Source of the DNA: Bacteroidales bacterium
Lineage (GTDB): Bacteria > Bacteroidota > Bacteroidia > Bacteroidales > UBA932
DNA length: 21,016 bases
Assembly: GCA_009784635.1 (NCBI GenBank)
Contig: WRBG01000013.1
Coordinates: forward strand, 1-21,016
Direction of reading: 5' to 3'
Part shown: positions 8,456 through 14,724 of the stretch, piece by piece
How positions within the stretch are numbered: the stretch's first letter is position 1
Layout of the letters: every line of letters begins with the position of its first letter
Notes under the pieces: model-generated
What the model was told of the DNA's origin: nothing
What the model saw: only the letters and a program-made list of their open reading frames with translations
Databases searched by the model: none
Program-made: the position numbers and the translations under genes

Positions 8456-8557
8456 GTTGTTTTTTATAAAGCCATACGTAATAATGACAATCTGCTTGAC
8501 GTTTCACCAAAAACGCTCAATATATACACTCTTCTTAACATATTGAATTAGATACAG
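8456..8557 (-). other. 102-base gap inside the five-gene block
   Basis: This is the longest spacer inside the block. It has only a weak dyad (CGTTT/AAACG near 8499-8517) without a U-run, and no good TAnnTTTG box on the minus strand. I therefore see neither a convincing terminator nor an internal promoter and treat the genes on either side as cotranscribed. Confidence 0.3.
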
Positions 8558-9211
8558 CTACAAACACGTACCGGTACAGTCAGTATTACCCGCAATTCCA
8601 CACCCTCCATCTGTTACCTTACAACCACTGCTCTTTCTACAAGGGTTAAATGACCATATACAAGATATATCCCAATAACACTCACATGGTACTTCTGCAT
8701 TTGTCGATTTTAGAGTAGTCCTTTGGAGTTCCACCCACCGATCAAACTCCTCATTCGTCAACCATGTGTGGGTATACCGATAAACATCTACGAAATCCCA
8801 TCCAAGTTTATCCACAACTTCATAAGTCCATTCCTCGGAAAATCCAACAAACTTAATCCTTTCTTCTTTCGAAGAATAAATATCTGGGGTAATTCTTTTG
8901 AACAGTACAGTCAAATATTCTTTGTCCATTTCTGAAAATGTATTTAACCCCATTAAATATTGATATTTACTCTGATATATTTTCGTCTTTTGTTCAGGTG
9001 AAAAACTTAAAAAAAGCCCCTTCTGTTCGCCAAGACTAAGATTGAGTTTTGCGAGTTCATCTCTTGAAATGTCCGCGTATACGCTTTTAGTTTTTATCAC
9101 CCAGTCATTTATTTTAGGGTCACAACTATAAAGCAGTTCATTTTTTTGACAAGATGTTAATAGCGTCATCGCCACTAACACTGTTCTGATAAAAATTTGT
9201 TTTGTGCTCAT
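8558..9211 (-). CDS. Lipoprotein with fulvocin C-like eight-cysteine C-terminus
   Basis: A 217-residue protein with a signal peptide ending in the lipobox LTSC (Cys21), a hydrophilic middle region of about 140 residues, and a C-terminal domain holding eight of its ten cysteines (Cys176, 178, 184, 191, 197, 204, 212, 216). The spacing is C-x1-C-x5-C-x6-C-x5-C-x6-C-x7-C-x3-C, ending one residue before the C-terminus. This resembles the eight-cysteine pattern of the myxobacterial bacteriocin fulvocin C as I remember it, including the central C-x5-C-x6-C-G. Bacteroidetes databases contain proteins labelled as fulvocin C-related, and this appears to be one. Whether it is a toxin, a signal or a structural surface protein is unknown. 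It lies 33 bases after the DUF1573 gene; the following gene encodes a membrane-bound thioredoxin. No obvious immunity gene is visible. Confidence 0.7.
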   Translation of the reverse strand: MSTKQIFIRTVLVAMTLLTSCQKNELLYSCDPKINDWVIKTKSVYADISRDELAKLNLSLGEQKGLFLSFSPEQKTKIYQSKYQYLMGLNTFSEMDKEYLTVLFKRITPDIYSSKEERIKFVGFSEEWTYEVVDKLGWDFVDVYRYTHTWLTNEEFDRWVELQRTTLKSTNAEVPCECYWDISCIWSFNPCRKSSGCKVTDGGCGIAGNTDCTGTCL

Positions 9212-9244
9212 AAAAATAGTTTTAAATTTAATACTTTCAAATAG

Positions 9245-9745
9245 TTACTTTTCAATTTCACCAAGAATACGAATCGTTACGATATCATTATCAGCAGTCG
9301 ACTTAATAAAAACAGGTTTGTTGAATACACCTATCTGATTTTTCGTATCAATGGTAACTGTTAGTTTTGCTCTTCCTTGAGGGAAAATTGGCGCTTTCGG
9401 GTAGTCAACTGACATACAGCCGCAAAACACGTCTGCTTTCAAAATTACAAGTGGTGCCTTGCCTAAATTCGCTACTTCAAACTCAATGGCAATTTTTGGT
9501 GTTCTCTTGCTACGGATTTTTCCAAAATCATACCTGCTTTTGTCCAAGCATAAATAAGCCCCAACAATACTGTCTATCGGAGTCTCCTGCTGCACTATAT
9601 AGCATTGTCCATCTGTAATCCGTGTTACGCTCTCCTTCGTATTGCTATTTCCACACGATTGTGGGGCAAAAAAAACGCAAACAGTCGCCATTGCTGTAAA
9701 GAACAATAGCCGATGGCGCACTTTTCTACCTTTTACTTTTAGCAT
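9245..9745 (-). CDS. DUF1573 domain protein, exported
   Basis: A 166-residue protein, first gene of the five-gene block. A hydrophobic signal segment (residues 13-27) ends at APQSC (Cys31), a poor but possible lipobox. Residues 68-160 match DUF1573, an Ig-like (ASH/MSP-like) fold common in Bacteroidetes: YDFGKI, FEVANLGKAPLVILKA, the C-G-C motif (Cys108, Cys110) followed by YPKAPIFPQG, then GVFNKPVFIKST. The family is often encoded near TlpA-type thioredoxins and secreted peptide genes; its function is unknown. I chose the ATG at 9745 over an in-frame GTG two codons earlier because the ATG is conventional. The promoter lies directly upstream, giving a leader of roughly 16 bases. Confidence 0.75.
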   Translation of the reverse strand: MLKVKGRKVRHRLLFFTAMATVCVFFAPQSCGNSNTKESVTRITDGQCYIVQQETPIDSIVGAYLCLDKSRYDFGKIRSKRTPKIAIEFEVANLGKAPLVILKADVFCGCMSVDYPKAPIFPQGRAKLTVTIDTKNQIGVFNKPVFIKSTADNDIVTIRILGEIEK

Positions 9746-9764
9746 GAGCACTCAGATTAGAATG

Positions 9765-9795
9765 CAAAGATAACCAAATTATCTGAATTACCAAA
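9765..9795 (-). promoter_or_regulatory. Promoter of the five-gene block
   Basis: On the minus strand TATCTTTG (9765-9772) fits TAnnTTTG, and TTTG (9792-9795) sits exactly 19 bases upstream as the -33 element, a near-ideal Bacteroidetes promoter. The predicted start site is near 9761, about 16 bases before the DUF1573 start codon. It is the only complete promoter I found for the block. Confidence 0.55.
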
Positions 9796-9823
9796 AAATG
9801 TAAGGAGTTTATCATATTATACC

Positions 9824-9831
9824 TACTTTTG
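9824..9831 (+). promoter_or_regulatory. -7 element of the nucleoside transporter gene
   Basis: TACTTTTG matches TAnnTTTG; no TTG lies 17-23 bases upstream, so the -33 part is missing or weak. The GTG start codon follows 25 bases after the box. It diverges from the promoter of the five-gene block. Confidence 0.4.
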
Positions 9832-9856
9832 TGTTCAAATAAAAACCTCTGACCCT

Positions 9857-11347
9857 GTGAAACAAACTATCATTCTATTCATCGGACTAATAATCAGTCT
9901 CTTTTCTTACTCCGCTCAGGCGCAAATCGCCCTTGCTCCCGATACTCCTGCAGATACCATTGCGGTTGCTCTTACAGAACAGGCAGCCATAGAACTGTTG
10001 CCTCAAGCCCCTCAAGAGAATCCCTACAAAGTCATTCTTGCGCAAAAGACCACCCGCGTCAGCTTTGGAACTATCCTGCGCGGGTTGTTGGGAATCACTG
10101 CCATCCTGTTCATTGCATGGGTCTTTAGCCTCGACCGCAAGCGCATCCACTGGCCTACCGTGGGCAAAGCCTTGCTCATACAACTGTTGGTGGCCATTGG
10201 CGTACTTTGGGTGCCGGCCATACAAACCGTATTTGAAGTATTGGGAAAATGTTTTGTGGTCATATTAGACTGGACTAAGGAGGGCTCTACTTTTCTCTTT
10301 GGCAGCTTGATGGATGCCTCAAAGTTTGGATTTATTTTCGCCTTCCAAATTCTTCCTACCATTGTCTTTTTCTCCGCGCTGACCAGCCTGTTCTTTTATT
10401 TGGGCATACTCCAGCGGGTGGTATGGATTATGGCTTGGTTGATGACCAAAGCGATGAAGCTCTCCGGCGCCGAAAGCCTCACGGTTGCCGGAAATATTTT
10501 TGTAGGACAGACCGAAGCGCCGCTGATGGTAAAGCCTTTTATCCCCAGAATGACCCGGTCCGAGGTTATGTTAATTATGACCACCGGTATGGCTACCATG
10601 GCGGGAGGCGTATTGGCCGCCTACATCGGCATGTTGGGAGGCGGAGACCGTTTGCTGGAAATAGAGTTTGCCAAGCATCTTCTGTCGGCATCGGTTATGG
10701 GGGCCCCCGGCGCTATTGCCATAGCCAAGATTCTAAAACCACAAACCGAGGAGATTGACAACTCGGTGGAAATTCCCAAAGAGAAATTGGGAAAAAATGT
10801 ATTGGACGCCATTGCCAACGGCACCTTTGACGGACTAAGGCTGGCGGCAAACGTGGCGGCCATGCTGCTGGTTTTTTACGCCATGATTGCCGGATTCAAC
10901 TTTATCTTCTTAAAAATCGGGCAATATACCCACCTCAATCAGTTGATTGCCTCATGGACTCATGGTCAATACCAAACGCTCTCCCTTGAAATGTTGCTTT
11001 CCTACATATTTGCACCCGTGATTTGGCTTACGGGCGTGTGCGGAGCAGACTTAGGTTTGGTAGGGCGACTGCTGGGCGAAAAACTCATTATGACCGAATT
11101 TGTGGGATACCAAAGCTTGGCGGGCATGATTCGGGACGGCGCTTTTATCGAAGCAAAGTCCATCATCATGGCCACCTACGTACTCTGTGGCTTTGCCAAC
11201 TTTGCCTCTGTGGGGATTCAAATCGGCGGCATAGGCGGCATGGCGCCCAACCAAAAGCACATACTCTCGGAATACGGCTTCCGCGCCCTGCTGGGCGGCA
11301 CCTTAGTCGCCTTAGTATCAGCGGCTATGGTAGGGATGTTTTTGTAG
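9857..11347 (+). CDS. Concentrative nucleoside transporter (CNT/NupC family)
   Basis: A 496-residue inner-membrane protein that imports nucleosides driven by a cation gradient. Family signatures: AGNIFVGQTEAPLMVKPF (residues 211-228, containing the G-Q-T-E-A-P substrate-binding motif), MAGGVLAAYIGML (248-260), and a C-terminal VCGADLGLVGRLLGEKLIM followed by TEFVGY, corresponding to the usual NEFVAY. The start is GTG; there is no closer in-frame ATG upstream and the reading begins with a good signal-like segment. Unlike E. coli NupC (about 400 residues) it has roughly 75 extra N-terminal residues: a cleavable-looking signal (ending SAQAQ, residues 19-23) and a hydrophilic stretch before the first transporter helix. 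Other Bacteroidetes transporters of this type also carry such an extension, as far as I recall. It ends 8 bases before the convergent cdaA stop. Confidence 0.9.
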   Translation: MKQTIILFIGLIISLFSYSAQAQIALAPDTPADTIAVALTEQAAIELLPQAPQENPYKVILAQKTTRVSFGTILRGLLGITAILFIAWVFSLDRKRIHWPTVGKALLIQLLVAIGVLWVPAIQTVFEVLGKCFVVILDWTKEGSTFLFGSLMDASKFGFIFAFQILPTIVFFSALTSLFFYLGILQRVVWIMAWLMTKAMKLSGAESLTVAGNIFVGQTEAPLMVKPFIPRMTRSEVMLIMTTGMATMAGGVLAAYIGMLGGGDRLLEIEFAKHLLSASVMGAPGAIAIAKILKPQTEEIDNSVEIPKEKLGKNVLDAIANGTFDGLRLAANVAAMLLVFYAMIAGFNFIFLKIGQYTHLNQLIASWTHGQYQTLSLEMLLSYIFAPVIWLTGVCGADLGLVGRLLGEKLIMTEFVGYQSLAGMIRDGAFIEAKSIIMATYVLCGFANFASVGIQIGGIGGMAPNQKHILSEYGFRALLGGTLVALVSAAMVGMFL

Positions 11348-11355
11348 GAAGGACC

Positions 11356-12141
11356 TTAGTCTTTCATCCCCGATTCAATAGCGAGGCGTAATTCGGTAAT
11401 ACTGTTCATTTTTTGGACCTGTCCGTTTTTTACAACGGAGATATTGCCTGTTTCTTCGGACACCACCACCACTAAGGCGTCGGTTTGTTCGCTCACGCCC
11501 ATGGCGGCGCGGTGGCGCATGCCGTAATGCGCCGGAACATTGGGATTGTCAGAAATGGGAAGCGTACACCGCGCCGCCTTTACCCGTTCCAGTACAATCA
11601 GCATGGCTCCGTCGTGGAGGGGGGCGTTTTTAAAGAAAACGTTTTCGATTAAACGGCGGCTGACCACGGCGTCCATGACATCTCCGGTTTCGACAATGGA
11701 GGAGAGGGAGGAGCGGCGGGCCAATACGATTAAGGCTCCGGTTTGGGTTTCGGACATTTTGCGGCAGGCTTGGGTCAGCTCATCAAGGCAAGCGAGGCTC
11801 ATCCCTTGGGATTTTTTTCCAAAGACGGCCTGCGTCCATCTGAACATCCGTGTAGATTGGGTATAACGTGTTCCCAAATGCAGGAGGAAGCGGCGGATTT
11901 CCTGCTGGAATACAATCAGCAGGGCCAACGCCCCCACGCTCATTACCTGACCAAGCAACCAACTCAGCAGATTCATGTGCAGGGCATCGGTAAGTCGGTA
12001 GATACAATAAAAGACAATGATACCCAAAAAGATATACATAGCCGCCGTACCGCGGATAAGTTTAAATATCTGATAAACCAACAGACCGACCAATAAGTAG
12101 TCAACGAGGTCTGTAATGCTAAAATTGATAAAGTCAATCAT
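11356..12141 (-). CDS. cdaA: Diadenylate cyclase CdaA (c-di-AMP synthase)
   Basis: A 261-residue membrane-bound enzyme that condenses two ATP into the second messenger c-di-AMP. Three N-terminal membrane helices (about residues 14-30, 33-50, 57-77) precede the DisA_N/DAC domain. Both catalytic motifs are present: D-G-A at 177-179 (APLHDGAMLIVL) and R-H-R at 209-211 (YGMRHRAAMGVSE), followed by VVVSEETGNISVVKNG. Length and architecture match CdaA (also called DacA). c-di-AMP typically governs potassium and osmolyte balance and wall stress. The gene lies 57 bases downstream of the comF-like gene on the same strand and has its own -7 box. It is convergent with the nucleoside transporter gene. 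Confidence 0.93.
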   Translation of the reverse strand: MIDFINFSITDLVDYLLVGLLVYQIFKLIRGTAAMYIFLGIIVFYCIYRLTDALHMNLLSWLLGQVMSVGALALLIVFQQEIRRFLLHLGTRYTQSTRMFRWTQAVFGKKSQGMSLACLDELTQACRKMSETQTGALIVLARRSSLSSIVETGDVMDAVVSRRLIENVFFKNAPLHDGAMLIVLERVKAARCTLPISDNPNVPAHYGMRHRAAMGVSEQTDALVVVVSEETGNISVVKNGQVQKMNSITELRLAIESGMKD

Positions 12142-12160
12142 TCGGAATGCTTTGATGGGG

Positions 12161-12168
12161 CAAAGGTA
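12161..12168 (-). promoter_or_regulatory. -7 element of cdaA
   Basis: On the minus strand TACCTTTG matches TAnnTTTG, placed to give a leader of about 16 bases. No TTG is seen at -33. The same octamer precedes tgt and metK. Confidence 0.35.
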
Positions 12169-12198
12169 AGGATTTTGCGGGATTATGGCATGGAGGGA

Positions 12199-12885
12199 TT
12201 ATTCGATATACGCAATGGTGGCCACAGATATTGTACATTCGGGAGCCTGAAGCAGTACGGAGGCGCAGGCTTGAAGGGTGGAGCCGGTGGTCAGCACATC
12301 GTCCACCAACAGTATATGTTTTCCTGCAATCCGTTCCTGCCGGTCAAGGGCAAAGGCTCCGGCTACGTTTTTTTGGCGCTCCTCACGGTTTAGTCTGGTT
12401 TGGGTAGAGGTGTGGCGGATACGTTTTAATACATCTGTTTCTAAGGCCCATCCGGTAGCTGCGGCAATGCCTTCTGCAAAGAGCCGGCTTTGGTTGTATC
12501 CGCGTTTTCTTTGCTTTTTGGGATGGAGGGGCACGGGCACAACAGCTTCAATATCTTGATAAAAAGGAGCTTGTTTTAATTCAGCCCCAAACCATCGTCC
12601 CAGCTCCATTCCAATTTGGGTTTCCCCTTGATATTTTAGCCGGCGCAGCAGGGAGTGATAGGGACTTTCTTTGGTATAATACAAATAGGAGGAGGCATGT
12701 TTAATGTTGATTTCCAAAGATTCGTGAAACATCCGGCTAATGACGTTGTGTTCCCGCAACCAGTAATCCGATTTGGGCAGGTCAGAAATACAGCTGATAC
12801 AGAGTAGTTTTTCGGCGGGAATCAGCGATTTGCCGCAGACCGTGCAGAGGCGGGGAAAGAAAAGTGAAAAAAATTTGTCAAGCAT
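12199..12885 (-). CDS. ComF family phosphoribosyltransferase-like protein
   Basis: A 228-residue protein of the ComF/GntX family. The N-terminus has a four-cysteine zinc ribbon (Cys14, Cys17, Cys29, Cys32; LCTVCGKS and LCISC). The C-terminal part is a type I phosphoribosyltransferase fold with VPVPLHPKKQRKRGYNQS (116-133) and the PRPP loop ILLVDDVLTTGST (191-203). In transformable bacteria ComF is needed for DNA uptake at the cytoplasmic step; in many others the role is unclear. There are no other competence genes here, so a role in DNA uptake is not shown. It is divergent from the yhbP-like gene and upstream of cdaA. Confidence 0.9.
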   Translation of the reverse strand: MLDKFFSLFFPRLCTVCGKSLIPAEKLLCISCISDLPKSDYWLREHNVISRMFHESLEINIKHASSYLYYTKESPYHSLLRRLKYQGETQIGMELGRWFGAELKQAPFYQDIEAVVPVPLHPKKQRKRGYNQSRLFAEGIAAATGWALETDVLKRIRHTSTQTRLNREERQKNVAGAFALDRQERIAGKHILLVDDVLTTGSTLQACASVLLQAPECTISVATIAYIE

Positions 12886-12889
12886 AGCG

Positions 12890-12897
12890 CAAAAATA
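12890..12897 (-). promoter_or_regulatory. -7 element of the comF-like gene, possibly leaderless
   Basis: On the minus strand TATTTTTG matches TAnnTTTG only 4 bases before the start codon (12883-12885). Transcription would begin at or next to the ATG. The nearest TTG upstream is 25 bases away, slightly too far. Confidence 0.3.
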
Positions 12898-12908
12898 GTT
12901 TGGAGGCG

Positions 12909-12916
12909 TATATTTG
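12909..12916 (+). promoter_or_regulatory. -7 element of the yhbP-like gene
   Basis: TATATTTG fits TAnnTTTG and lies 32 bases before the start codon; no -33 TTG is visible. It sits next to the oppositely oriented box of the comF-like gene. Confidence 0.35.
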
Positions 12917-12948
12917 CGGGGACAATTTTACAATTTTTACAGCGCAAC

Positions 12949-13371
12949 ATGGACAAACGCATCATAAAATTTTTAAAAAAACACCACGTCTTTACGCTTG
13001 CCACCTGTCAAAACGGGCAGCCATGGTGTGCATCCGTGTTCTACGCTTTTATGGAAGAGGATGCTACATTGGTCTTTACCTCCGACCCTGCCACCCGCCA
13101 CATCACAGAGGCAATGCTCAATCAAAATGTGGCGGGCACTATTGCCTTGGAAACAGAAATCATCGGACTGATTCGCGGAGTTCAATGTAGCGGCCGGTTG
13201 TTGGAGCCATCCTGCTTGGAAGTTAAGAAAAAGGTACTCCGCGCCTACCTCAAGCGCTTCCCCTATGCCATACTCAACACCTCGCCGTTATGGATATTGG
13301 AACTCCACGAAGTCAAATTTACAGATAACCGGCTGGGGTTTGGGAAAAAATTGAGGTGGAGCCGAAATTAA
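12949..13371 (+). CDS. YhbP-like (UPF0306) split-barrel protein
   Basis: A 140-residue cytoplasmic protein of the pyridoxamine 5'-phosphate oxidase-like split-barrel superfamily. It is closest in pattern to E. coli YhbP: KKHHVFTLATCQNGQPWCAS near the start, ATRH at 48-51, VAGTIALETE, IGLIRGVQCSGRL (72-84) and the C-terminal block VKFTDNRLGFGKKLRW (122-137). The function of YhbP is not established; flavin binding is plausible from the fold. The last four bases (TTAA) are shared with the end of the convergent metK gene, so each stop codon is read from the same palindrome. Confidence 0.85.
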   Translation: MDKRIIKFLKKHHVFTLATCQNGQPWCASVFYAFMEEDATLVFTSDPATRHITEAMLNQNVAGTIALETEIIGLIRGVQCSGRLLEPSCLEVKKKVLRAYLKRFPYAILNTSPLWILELHEVKFTDNRLGFGKKLRWSRN

Positions 13372-14612
13372 CGCATCACCCTTTTCACTTCATCAACCGA
13401 ATCCAACTTCTCCCACGCAAAAAAAGTAAGTTCTTTTTTAATCGGTTGCCCGTTGACCATCACCTCAACTTCCTTGGTGTAGGGGTCGCGTCCAAAGTGT
13501 CCGTAGGCGGCGGTGGCTTCGTAGATGGGGTACTTCAATTGGAATTTTTCGATGATTTTAGCCGGACGCAGGTCAAAGATTTTGGGAATCCGGACGGCGA
13601 TTTCTGTGTCGGACAACGCCACGCGGGAGCTTCCGTAGGTATTTACAGAGATGCTGACAGGTTGGGCGATTCCAATGGCATACGCCAATTGAACCAATAC
13701 CTCGTTGGCAATACCGGCAGCGACCAAATTCTTGGCGATGTAACGGGCGGCATAAGCGGCAGAACGGTCTACCTTGCTGGGGTCTTTGCCCGAAAAAGCG
13801 CCTCCTCCGTGGGCGCCCCGTCCGCCGTAGGTGTCTACAATGATTTTGCGTCCGGTGAGGCCGGTATCGCCATGCGGCCCGCCAATTACAAATTTCCCCG
13901 TGGGATTAACATGCAGGATAAAGGCCGTGTCAAATAGCTTTTTACGGTCAGAATCCATGCGGGCAACCACGCGGGGCAACAAAATCTCTGCCACATCCCG
14001 TTTGATTTTGGCAGCCATAACCTCGTCGGCATCAAACTCATCGTGCTGGGTCGATAGTACAATGGTGTGTACCCGAAGGGGCTTGTTGTCATCGTCATAC
14101 TGAATCGTAATCTGAGACTTGGCGTCTGGACGGAGGTAGGTCATCAGCTTCCCTTCGCGGCGGATTTTAGCCAATTCAATCAAGCAGATATGGGCTATTG
14201 CCAAGGGGAGCGGCATCAACTCGGGAGTTTCTGTGCAGGCGTAGCCAAACATCATGCCTTGGTCGCCGGCGCCTTGATTGTCCGGATTGGCTGTAACCAC
14301 TCCGCGGTTGATGTCGGGCGACTGTTCGTGAATGGCCGACAATATCCCGCAGGAGTTTCCGTCAAACATATATTCGGCTTTGGTGTAGCCAATCCTATTG
14401 ATTACTCGTCGGATATGCTTTTGAATGTCTACCCACGCGGTGGTGCGGACCTCGCCGCCAACCACTACCTGACCGGTAGTTACAAAGGTTTCGCAGGCCA
14501 CCTTGGATTCGGGGTCCCGGCGCAAAAATTCATCTAAGAGGGCGTCAGAAATCTGGTCGGCGATTTTATCGGGATGCCCTTCGGATACGGATTCGGAGGT
14601 AAATAAGTACAT
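13368..14612 (-). CDS. metK: S-adenosylmethionine synthetase
   Basis: A 414-residue enzyme making S-adenosylmethionine from methionine and ATP. Signatures: FTSESVSEGHPDKIADQISD (residues 4-23, with the phosphate-binding His13), GAGDQGMMFGYA (114-125) and the P-loop-like GGGAFSGKDPSKVDRSAA (269-286). I placed the start at the ATG of MYLFTSES; the frame remains open for 38 codons further upstream, but that region contains the metK promoter and lacks similarity to the family. There is a leader of only about 31 bases, too short for a SAM riboswitch. It is divergent from the PQQ-type gene with overlapping promoters and convergent with the yhbP-like gene. Confidence 0.96.
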   Translation of the reverse strand: MYLFTSESVSEGHPDKIADQISDALLDEFLRRDPESKVACETFVTTGQVVVGGEVRTTAWVDIQKHIRRVINRIGYTKAEYMFDGNSCGILSAIHEQSPDINRGVVTANPDNQGAGDQGMMFGYACTETPELMPLPLAIAHICLIELAKIRREGKLMTYLRPDAKSQITIQYDDDNKPLRVHTIVLSTQHDEFDADEVMAAKIKRDVAEILLPRVVARMDSDRKKLFDTAFILHVNPTGKFVIGGPHGDTGLTGRKIIVDTYGGRGAHGGGAFSGKDPSKVDRSAAYAARYIAKNLVAAGIANEVLVQLAYAIGIAQPVSISVNTYGSSRVALSDTEIAVRIPKIFDLRPAKIIEKFQLKYPIYEATAAYGHFGRDPYTKEVEVMVNGQPIKKELTFFAWEKLDSVDEVKRVMR

Positions 14613-14646
14613 GTTGCAAGCAGTCAAGTCTTCCACTAAGGGGAGG

Positions 14647-14677
14647 CAAAGGTAGGGGAGATATTTTTGATATGCAA
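14647..14677 (-). promoter_or_regulatory. metK promoter
   Basis: On the minus strand TACCTTTG (14647-14654) and TTG (14675-14677) are 20 bases apart. The -33 region overlaps or interleaves with that of the divergent promoter at 14666-14695. Confidence 0.45.
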
Positions 14678-14695
14678 GAAATAGTTCTACTTTTG
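14666..14695 (+). promoter_or_regulatory. Promoter of the PQQ-type propeller gene
   Basis: TTTG (14666-14669) and TACTTTTG (14688-14695) lie 18 bases apart. The start codon follows at 14725, so the leader is about 26 bases. Confidence 0.45.
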
Positions 14696-14724
14696 TATCC
14701 GCACTCAATATCGAAAATAGTAAC

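Noticed and set aside
8499..8517. Terminator between the cysteine-rich lipoprotein and the thioredoxin fusion
   Set aside because: The stem is only 5 base pairs and lacks a following U-run on the transcribed strand.
12199..12885. Evidence for a natural-competence locus
   Set aside because: A single ComF-like gene without DNA-uptake partners is not sufficient; the family is widespread in non-transformable bacteria.
13356..13937. Plus-strand ORF of 193 codons antisense to metK, and similar ones at 14067-14537
   Set aside because: They are shadows of the strongly conserved metK coding frame.
14613..14646. SAM riboswitch in front of metK
   Set aside because: The predicted leader is only about 31 bases and shows no riboswitch-like fold.
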